DNA from: Virgibacillus_R byunsanensis
Lineage (GTDB): Bacteria; Bacillota; Bacilli; Bacillales; Amphibacillaceae
Length of the DNA: 39,855 bases
Direction: 5' to 3'
Assembly (NCBI RefSeq): GCF_042675965.1
Contig: NZ_JBHTKJ010000029.1
Location: 1 to 39,855, forward strand
Notes under the pieces: generated by a model
Databases searched by the model: none
Seen by the model: the letters and a program-made list of their open reading frames with translations, nothing else
Told to the model about the DNA's origin: nothing
Shown: positions 34,256-39,855 of the stretch, in pieces
How the letters are laid out: each line of letters opens with the position of its first letter
How positions within the stretch are numbered: position 1 is the first letter of the stretch
Made by a program: the position numbers and the translations under genes

Positions 34256-34396
34256 TTATTCGTCACTAGACTGATTCTCTTTTTCCAGAGGTACTTCTAC
34301 AGTTGATTCTGTTGTAAACATGTTATCGAACGGATGAAAATCAGGGTTCAATAACGTATATGTAGCTAATTCCGGCGTATTTTTATCTTGATCCAT
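34256..34396 (-). CDS. Possible 46-aa acidic peptide upstream of comK
   Basis: A 46-codon frame, ATG at 34396 to TAA at 34256-34258, starting MDQDKNTPELATYTLLNPDF and ending in an acidic stretch (VPLEKENQSSDE). AAAGGA lies 10 bp upstream. Not recognised; no membrane segment. It points the same way as comK. It may be a real small protein or chance. Confidence 0.35.
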   Translation of the reverse strand: MDQDKNTPELATYTLLNPDFHPFDNMFTTESTVEVPLEKENQSSDE

Positions 34397-34439
34397 TTCT
34401 ACCAAATCCTTTTTATTTTTAGTATGTCGGATTTAGCAG

Positions 34440-34566
34440 GAAACCATACACACAAAAGCGCTTAACGTCCTTACAGGCTAAGCTCCTAAGAAAAGAACTT
34501 TTTTCTGCGTGCGATGTTTTTTCAAGGAAGCCTTTCTTATCCTGTAGTTGGGAGCTGGTTGTTGCT
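34440..34566. repeat. Remnant of the dispersed repeat family
   Basis: CTGCGTGCGATG (34505-34516), followed by AAGCCTTTCTTATCCTG, matches the core of the 31446 and 14596 elements (TGCGTGCGATG, GCTTTCCTTGTC) with point changes and no recognisable terminal inverted repeats. It looks like a decayed copy. Confidence 0.5.
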
Positions 34567-34619
34567 TACATGGTTAATAAATTTTCCTTAGGCTCTAAGT
34601 TTTATAATTTTCTAGGTTT

Positions 34620-34651
34620 AAAAAGGTGCTCCTGTATAGGAACACCTTTTT
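34620..34651 (-). terminator. Terminator of the former acyl-CoA ligase gene
   Basis: AAAAAGGTG-TCCT stem (34620-34633) pairs with AGGA-CACCTTTTT (34638-34651), one mismatch, GTAT loop, T-run on either strand. Confidence 0.85.
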
Positions 34652-34658
34652 GCTTAAT

Positions 34659-35099
34659 TTATTGTTCTACTTTTTCACGCAAGTTTGTACGCAAAATCTT
34701 GCCCGTTGTATTCTTTGGAAATTCATCCATAAATTTAATCTTAGCTGGAACCCTATATTTAGCTAAGTGTCTTTTACCTTCCACTAGTTTTTCTTCAGTT
34801 AGAGAAGGATCATCAGCTACAACAAAGCTTACAACTGCCTCTCCAATATTTTGGTGAGGCTTACCAATCACGGCTACTTCAGTAATATCAATACTAAATA
34901 CCTCTTGTGGTGAAAATTTCGGTACAATTAATACCGTACCACCATTCATCAACGGCGCATTTAACGAAACGGTTAAACAGAACACATGAAACATAGGTAA
35001 CGCTGCAATAACGCGGCCCACACTATTGATCGTTAAATAGTTAGCAACATCTTTTGCATACGAATACAATTTTTTATGCGTTAGCATTGCACCTTTCAA
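34659..35099 (-). pseudogene. lcfB: Remnant of long-chain acyl-CoA synthetase (lcfB type)
   Basis: The 146-residue frame begins KGAMLTH, the end of the AMP-binding P-loop, without the upstream part. It continues ALPMFHVFCLTVSLNAPL, then jumps in frame at EVFSI/DITEV to the C-terminal domain (VAVIGKPHQNIGEAVVSFVV, KYRVPAKIKFMDEFPKNTTGKILR). A full enzyme has about 510 residues, so the start (about 170) and an inner stretch (about 200) are missing, including the adenylation core. It cannot form acyl-CoA. A terminator persists. Location beside lplJ fits yhfL/lcfB of B. subtilis. The break point adjoins the tandem array. Confidence 0.85.
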
Positions 35100-35160
35100 G
35101 AGAAAGCGTTAACACAATGTGGATGTTTGGACTGAGGTTGATGAATTTTATTGTGGCTGT

Positions 35161-35600
35161 TGATCGAAAATTTGTACTCTTGATAGATTTCTCGTTCCCT
35201 TGATCGATTCTCCACTCTCTTGATCGATTTCCCGCTCTCTTGATCGATTTCGGTATATGCTCGATCGATTTCCAGCTTTCCTTGATCGAAAATTTGTGCT
35301 CTTGATCGATTCCCATGGCTCTTGATCGATTCTCCACTCTCTTGATCGATTTCCATGGCTCTTGATCGATTCTCCACTCTCTTGATCGATTTCGGTATAT
35401 GCTCGATCGATTTCCAGCTTTCCTTGATCGAAAATTTGTGCTCTTGATCGATTCCCATGGCTCTTGATCGATTCTCCACTCTCTTGATCGATTTCGGTAT
35501 ATGCTCGATCGATTTTCAGCTTTCCTTGATCGAAAATTTGTTCTCTTGATCGATTTCCATGGCTCTTGATCGATTTCCATGGCTCTTGACCGATTCTACC
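35161..35600. repeat. Tandem array, ~22 units of 20-22 bp with TGATCGATT core
   Basis: Units begin TGATCGATT or TGATCGAAA and continue with variants such as CCATGGCTCT, CTCCACTCTC, CGGTATATGC or CCAGCTTTCC. Several variants recur in blocks (AAAATTTGTGCTCT unit, CCATGGCTCT, CTCCACTCTC, CGGTATATGC, CAGCTTTCC), a higher-order repeat. Two units are 22 bp. A stop-free minus-strand frame is a by-product. Position between the broken lcfB and the lplJ terminator. Confidence 0.9.
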
Positions 35601-35623
35601 CCAAGTTTTACCAGCACATAAAA

Positions 35624-35653
35624 ATACAACCCACTAAACCAAGTGAGTTGTAT
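35624..35653 (-). terminator. Terminator after lplJ
   Basis: ATACAACCCACT (35624-35635) pairs with AGTGAGTTGTAT (35642-35653) with one mismatch and a 6-nt loop, 10 bp after the lplJ stop; A-rich left side gives a minus-strand T-run. Confidence 0.75.
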
Positions 35654-35662
35654 CCTTAATCC

Positions 35663-36658
35663 TTAATAAATCAAGTTAATGAAGTCTTCTTTCGATATCT
35701 TACCTAGATAATGGGGTACGTCTACATCTTCCAATGCCGCTTCGATAGCTTTTCGCTCGTGACGGATTCCGGTTAACTTATCTTCAATAACCTCAACACT
35801 ACCTACACCAAAGAAATCGCCATATATTTTGCAGTTTTCGATGTTTCCTTTTTTTACGTCTAAACGAACATCGACTAGGCCTGCATCAAATTTATGTGAT
35901 TCCTGCACATTGAAGGACGGTGATTTCCCATAGTTCCAATCCCATTTTTGATAACGTTCTTCTGAGATTTTATGAACATTTTCCCAGTCTTGTTCTGTTA
36001 ATTCATAACGAGGAACATCCTTCACGTCTTCCACGTCAAAAACGTAACGTAAAATGGTTTCCTTAAATTGATCCATTTTAATTTTTTCTTCAAGGAATTC
36101 GGAAATATTTGCTACCCGACTGCGGATCGACTTAATTCCTTTTGAAGTGATTTTTTCTTTATTTACATTTAAAGCAGCAACAACGTGCTCAATTTCAGAG
36201 TCCAGCATAAGTGTACCATGACTAAACATGCGTCCTTTTGTGGAGAACATTGCATTACCGGAAATCTTACGTCCCTCTACAACGAGATCATTTCTTCCCT
36301 TTAGTTCTGCAGGTACGCCTAGTTTGTTCAACGCTTCTACCATTGGTTGGGTGAATTTTGCAAAGTTATGGAAACTCTCCCCGTCATCTTTTGTAATGAA
36401 ACTAAAATTCAAGTTACCTTCATCATGATAAACAGCACCGCCACCAGATAGGCGACGCACAACTTTAATACCATTTTCATCTACATATTCGGTGTTAATT
36501 TCTTCGACTGAATTTTGGTTTCGCCCAATAATAATGGATGGTTTATTAATATAAAATAATAAGTATGTATCCTGCTCCCCGAAGTTTTGTAAAACATATT
36601 CTTCTAATGCCAAGTTTATCGTTGGATCAGTAATTCCTTTATTATCAATAAATTTCAT
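35663..36658 (-). CDS. lplJ: Lipoate--protein ligase
   Basis: A 331-residue protein of the LplA/LplJ type, which activates lipoate with ATP and attaches it to E2 and GcvH domains. Visible motifs are RRLSGGGAVYHDEGNLNFSF (substrate loop), the catalytic Lys in VEGRKISGNA, and the C-terminal accessory domain ending GKISKEDFINLIY. The ATG at 36658 has GGGGAGG about 10 bp upstream. Its neighbour yhfI and the lcfB remnant match the B. subtilis yhfI-lplJ-lcfB order. Confidence 0.93.
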   Translation of the reverse strand: MKFIDNKGITDPTINLALEEYVLQNFGEQDTYLLFYINKPSIIIGRNQNSVEEINTEYVDENGIKVVRRLSGGGAVYHDEGNLNFSFITKDDGESFHNFAKFTQPMVEALNKLGVPAELKGRNDLVVEGRKISGNAMFSTKGRMFSHGTLMLDSEIEHVVAALNVNKEKITSKGIKSIRSRVANISEFLEEKIKMDQFKETILRYVFDVEDVKDVPRYELTEQDWENVHKISEERYQKWDWNYGKSPSFNVQESHKFDAGLVDVRLDVKKGNIENCKIYGDFFGVGSVEVIEDKLTGIRHERKAIEAALEDVDVPHYLGKISKEDFINLIY

Positions 36659-36734
36659 AACCTTTAACCTCCCCTAATTGTCTTTCCAACAACCAGTTTA
36701 ATGCAAAACGACAACCCAATCAAAAGATATACCT

Positions 36735-37466
36735 CTAAGCTTGCCATACTAATCCTTCATGTGCTAATCGAATCGATCCCTTGTAGTTGCTTTTTGCTTC
36801 ACTTACTAGATCAATGTTTTCCCTATATTGTGGAAGATGACTCAATATTAATTCTCCAACACCTGCTTCATTAGCAATTGCTGCCCCTTCAACACTCGTC
36901 ATGTGTCCTGCTTTTGATCCGTCCTGATCCGCATAAAAATTACAATCCGTAATGAGAAGGTCCGCACCCTTTGCAAAATCAATCCATTCATCTTTGTACG
37001 ATGTGTCAGCAGTATAGACAATCACACTCTCCCCGTCCGTAATACGCATACCAAAACACGGAACCGGATGATTCGTTTGCAGGAATGTAATTGAAAATGG
37101 GCCAATTTCAAGCGTCCCATTTGGATCGTATGCTATCCCTTTTGTCGATTGGTGTGTCAAATTTTCAAAACCATTTTTATCCTGTGCATGACCATAAATC
37201 GGTAATATTTCATTTCTTTTGCGAATATAAGAATTAACAAGCCATGCATACTGTAACACGCCAATATCTGCTACATGATCCTGGTGATAATGGGATAATA
37301 CAACTGCATTAATACCCATGACATCCGTATATTTTTGTACCTTTGATAATGCACCACTTCCCGCATCCACTAGTAATGTAAAATTATCCTTTTCCACTAA
37401 ATATGCTGATGTAGCGCTATTTGGAGCAGGATATCCACCCCAGAAACCAACTACAGTTACTCTCAT
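36735..37466 (-). CDS. yhfI: MBL-fold metallo-hydrolase (YhfI-like)
   Basis: A 243-residue metallo-beta-lactamase-fold protein. The metal motif is SHYHQDHVAD (HxHxDH) near residue 60, with ITDCNFYADQ (Asp ligand), GHMTSVEG and LSHLPQYR later. The family includes tRNase Z/phosphodiesterase-like hydrolases; substrate unknown. GAGGTGAT precedes the ATG at 37466. It is divergent from yhfH. Confidence 0.88.
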   Translation of the reverse strand: MRVTVVGFWGGYPAPNSATSAYLVEKDNFTLLVDAGSGALSKVQKYTDVMGINAVVLSHYHQDHVADIGVLQYAWLVNSYIRKRNEILPIYGHAQDKNGFENLTHQSTKGIAYDPNGTLEIGPFSITFLQTNHPVPCFGMRITDGESVIVYTADTSYKDEWIDFAKGADLLITDCNFYADQDGSKAGHMTSVEGAAIANEAGVGELILSHLPQYRENIDLVSEAKSNYKGSIRLAHEGLVWQA

Positions 37467-37504
37467 AAAATATCACCTCGTTAAAAATTTGTTGTAACAC
37501 AGCA

Positions 37505-37534
37505 TTGACATAATGCATACTGTTATAATACAAT
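37505..37534 (+). promoter_or_regulatory. Promoter of yhfH
   Basis: TTGACA (37505-37510) and TACAAT (37529-37534) are spaced by 18 bp. An alternative TATAAT (37524-37529) has too short a spacing. The -10 region is enclosed by ACTGT ... ACAGT, an inverted repeat that could be an operator. Confidence 0.5.
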
Positions 37535-37562
37535 ACAGTTACCAACTTAAAGGAGGATGCAC

Positions 37563-37691
37563 ATGATAAACGTCGTTGAATTTTTTAGGAATTTACCAAA
37601 GAAGAAATGTCAACAATGTGGGAATGCCATGCATGAAAAAGCCGATTGTTATGGCAATGTTTGTGACGAATGTGATCATCCAGCAAGATAG
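37563..37691 (+). CDS. yhfH: YhfH-type small zinc-binding protein (42 aa)
   Basis: A 42-residue protein with two CxxC pairs (C16-x2-C19 and C34-x2-C37: KKCQQCG and NVCDECDHP) that should form a zinc ribbon. It matches the short YhfH family found next to yhfI in Bacillus. AAAGGAGG precedes the ATG at 37563. Function unknown. The following 200 bp before pepF (37692-37890) contain only A/T-rich sequence with no clear feature. Confidence 0.8.
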   Translation: MINVVEFFRNLPKKKCQQCGNAMHEKADCYGNVCDECDHPAR

Positions 37692-37890
37692 TAATTAGTA
37701 TATCCAAGTAATCAAATGGAATAAATTTATTTAACTGTACTATAACATTAACATTATAATCTATCCACTTAGCAGCTATAAATAGTTGCTAAATTTTTTT
37801 GCTTAAATCTCTGAAAAATCATATCATTCTATTACCTTTTATTTTATAATTAGTTAGAGTACCGAAACATTCTTTGAAAGGGGTTTAATC

Positions 37891-39702
37891 ATGACAACGA
37901 AACAAAAAAGATGGACACGTTCAGAAGTACCTATTGAGCAAACATGGGATTTAACTGACTTATTCTCAACTGATGAGGAATGGGAAAAAGAACTAGCTGC
38001 TGTACAAGCCGATGTCAGTGATGTTACACAATATAAAGGTAAACTTGGTGAAAGTGCTAAAACCTTATTAAACTGTCTTACTGCACTAGAAAGTTTTCAA
38101 AAAAGATTGATTCGTGTAGCTACATATGCTAGTTTGCGTGCAAGCGCTGATGGGTCTGATCCGAAAAACCAGGGGGATTCTGCAAAAGTTTCTGCAGCAA
38201 TGGCGGGAATCGGTGCCAACGTTTCTTTTATCGAATCTGAATTACTTACCATTCCAGAAGCTAAACTAAAAGATTTTTTACAAGAAGAAAAAGAGTTACA
38301 AACCTACGAAAAAATGTTAAATGACATTATGGAGAAAAAGCCTTATACACTTTCTCCAGAAATAGAAGAAACATTAGCTTCACTTAGCGAAGTTCATGGT
38401 GCTCCATATATGATTTATCAGCGTAGTAAATCCTCTGATATGGATTTCTCGTCTATTGAGGATGAAAACGGTGAAGAGCTACCAATGTCATTCGCCTTAT
38501 ATGAAGATCGCTATGAATTATCACCAGATACAAAAATACGTCGTAAAGCCTATGATTCTTTCATCCAAACGCTAAATCAATACAAGAATACCTATGCAGC
38601 AACATATGCGACAGAAATAACAAAACAGGTTACCATGTCGCGTTTACGTTCGTACAATTCGGTTACTGACATGCTCTTGCAGCCACAGGATGTTACACAG
38701 GAAATGTACCATAATCAATTGGAAGTTATTCAAAAAGAACTTGCCCCACATATGCGACGCTTCGCGAAGCTTAAACAAGAAAAGCTTGGTCTGGATAAAT
38801 TGCATTTTAGTGATTTAAAAGCACCATTAGACCCTGAATTCAATCCAGAAACATCATATGAAGAAGCAACTAATACTATTCTTGAAGCATTAGAGGTAAT
38901 GGGACCTGAATACACAGAAATTATGAAAAAAGGAGTCAACGATCGCTGGGTCGATTTCTCTGATAATGTAGGAAAACAAACTGGTGCTTTTTGCGCAAGT
39001 CCGTACGGCGTACATCCATACATCCTTCTAACATGGACCGGTACGATGCGTGGAGCGTTTATGCTTGCACATGAACTAGGCCATGCAGGGCATTTCTACC
39101 TAGCTGGGAAAAACCAAGACTTAGTTAACACGCGTCCTTCTACCTATTTCGTTGAAGGTCCATCAACCATTAATGAATTATTGCTTGCAAACCATTTAAA
39201 ACAAAAAACAGATGACAAACGAATGAAACGCTGGGTAATCACTCAGTTACTCGGAACGTATTATCATAACTTTGTTACCCACTTACTAGAAGGAGAATTC
39301 CAGCGCCGTGTATATGCACTAGCTGAAGAAGGAATACCACTAACAGCTAATGTATTATCCGAGCAAAAACGGGAAGCATTAGAAAACTTCTGGGGTGATA
39401 CAGTAACATTTGATGAGGGTGCAGGCCTTACTTGGATGCGCCAGCCACATTACTATATGGGATTATATCCATATACGTATTCTGCTGGATTAACGGTATC
39501 AACTGCAGTAGCTCAAAAAATCCAAACAGAAGGAAAACCTGCTGTTGATCGTTGGCTAAACGTACTTAAATCAGGAGGAACAATGAAGCCACTTGATCTT
39601 ATTAAACAAGCTGGTGTCGATATGTCCAAACCTGATGCGATCAAAGATGCAGTTGCATTCGTTGGTTCACTCGTTGATGAATTAGAACAAAGCTATGAAT
39701 AA
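37891..39702 (+). CDS. pepF: Oligoendopeptidase F
   Basis: A 603-residue M3 metallopeptidase that degrades short peptides in the cytoplasm. The zinc motif HELGH is in FMLAHELGHAGHFYLA, with the third ligand Glu in YFVEGPSTINELLLANHL. The N terminus (RSEVPIEQTWDLTDLF) is typical of PepF. AAAGGGG precedes the ATG at 37891. Complete and monocistronic with its own terminator. Confidence 0.96.
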   Translation: MTTKQKRWTRSEVPIEQTWDLTDLFSTDEEWEKELAAVQADVSDVTQYKGKLGESAKTLLNCLTALESFQKRLIRVATYASLRASADGSDPKNQGDSAKVSAAMAGIGANVSFIESELLTIPEAKLKDFLQEEKELQTYEKMLNDIMEKKPYTLSPEIEETLASLSEVHGAPYMIYQRSKSSDMDFSSIEDENGEELPMSFALYEDRYELSPDTKIRRKAYDSFIQTLNQYKNTYAATYATEITKQVTMSRLRSYNSVTDMLLQPQDVTQEMYHNQLEVIQKELAPHMRRFAKLKQEKLGLDKLHFSDLKAPLDPEFNPETSYEEATNTILEALEVMGPEYTEIMKKGVNDRWVDFSDNVGKQTGAFCASPYGVHPYILLTWTGTMRGAFMLAHELGHAGHFYLAGKNQDLVNTRPSTYFVEGPSTINELLLANHLKQKTDDKRMKRWVITQLLGTYYHNFVTHLLEGEFQRRVYALAEEGIPLTANVLSEQKREALENFWGDTVTFDEGAGLTWMRQPHYYMGLYPYTYSAGLTVSTAVAQKIQTEGKPAVDRWLNVLKSGGTMKPLDLIKQAGVDMSKPDAIKDAVAFVGSLVDELEQSYE

Positions 39703-39713
39703 ATATCTAGTAT

Positions 39714-39746
39714 ATCCCAGGTGAGAAAATCACTTGGGATTTCTTT
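39714..39746 (+). terminator. Terminator of pepF
   Basis: ATCCCAGGTGA (39714-39724) pairs with TCACTTGGGAT (39730-39740), one mismatch, then TTTCTTT. Confidence 0.85.
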
Positions 39747-39789
39747 ATTGCTTACTCTACAATCGTAGAAAATGAGTAAATTGGGGCAT

Positions 39790-39843
39790 GTGAACTACTC
39801 CCACCACTTACCACCCTTACGGGTTGCTTGAAGTGGGGGCTTC
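39790..39843 (-). mobile_element. Right-end hairpin of an IS200/IS605-type TnpB element
   Basis: Read on the minus strand it begins GAAGCCCCCACTT, has an inner stem ACCC-GTAA-GGGT, returns with AAGTGGTGGGAG, and ends TAGTTCAC. This is the shape of the right end and guide-RNA (omegaRNA) 3' scaffold of TnpB-type elements in Bacilli. If so, a tnpB gene lies to the right of the window, reading leftward, and the element ends near 39788-39790. Only the hairpin is visible. Confidence 0.55.
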
Positions 39844-39855
39844 TTGGGTAATCGT

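Noticed and set aside
34134..34256. ComK boxes for autoregulation
   Set aside because: Only AAAA-N5-ATTT type near matches were found, not the paired AAAA-N5-TTTT boxes.
35074..35580. Open frame of 168 codons on the minus strand with repeated SIKR/NRSRE/EIDQE words
   Set aside because: It is a by-product of the 20-bp array, which lacks stops in more than one minus-strand frame; no ribosome-binding site, and protein period follows the DNA repeat in all frames.
35161..35600. CRISPR-like array
   Set aside because: Units follow each other with 20-bp period and no unique spacers, and the variable tails recur; no cas genes are near.

Overview
The window comes from a low-GC, endospore-forming, moderately acidophobic-proteome Bacillaceae bacterium; gene content and the type of intergenic repeats look most like the Oceanobacillus/Virgibacillus group, although no ribosomal marker is present to prove it. 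A full gerPABCDEF spore-coat operon, comK, addBA, yisL, yhfH/yhfI/lplJ and yhjD/yhjE/sip are all present. Several of these are neighbours in the B. subtilis comK-addBA-gerP-yisL stretch, so the window reads as a conserved Bacillus backbone interrupted by respiratory and other accessory blocks.

Layout. 1-256: start of a TnpB-type (IS200/IS605) protein running off the left edge. 373-5216: a small membrane peptide, an SDR dehydrogenase, a membrane-anchored GH13 protein whose catalytic residues look lost, yisL and rocD. 5260-14430: a nitrate-respiration block on the minus strand: three small leader genes (a hemerythrin-like protein and two unrecognised proteins), then narG, narH, narJ, narI and, after a hairpin, a NarK-type transporter fused to a PAS domain. 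14596-15057: a composite intergenic repeat. 15099-18015: a three-gene membrane-protein operon (DUF418, DUF2157, GDYXXLXY). 18129-20157: gerPA-gerPF. 20212-23921: a small heme-copper reductase cluster (subunits IIa, II with CuA, I), with Sco and a putative assembly protein. 24071-31279: addA/addB. 31333-31738: repeats. 31795-34396: signal peptidase, TVP38 protein, yhjD, comK and a tiny ORF. 34440-35600: repeat remnant, broken acyl-CoA ligase gene and a 20-bp tandem array. 35663-39702: lplJ, yhfI, yhfH, pepF. 39790-39843: a hairpin typical of the right end of an IS200/IS605 TnpB element.

How it works together. The most interesting reading is that the 'cytochrome oxidase' cluster is not an oxygen reductase. 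Subunit I keeps all heme and CuB histidines, but the active-site Tyr that is covalently linked to a CuB histidine in oxygen reductases is Asn. The operon is preceded by a perfect match to the Bacillus Fnr box (TGTGA-N6-TCACT) placed exactly 41.5 bp before the predicted start of transcription, i.e. an anaerobically activated promoter. With a nitrate reductase operon 6 kb away that starts with a hemerythrin-like gene, this suggests an electrogenic CuA-type nitric oxide reductase that removes NO made during nitrate respiration. This is inference and needs phylogeny and biochemistry.

Other points of note are two unrelated intergenic arrays with the same 20-21 bp period, a family of dispersed structured repeats (three copies), a possible ribosome-binding-site-masking hairpin before gerPC, and a 53-bp convergent overlap between comK and yhjD.
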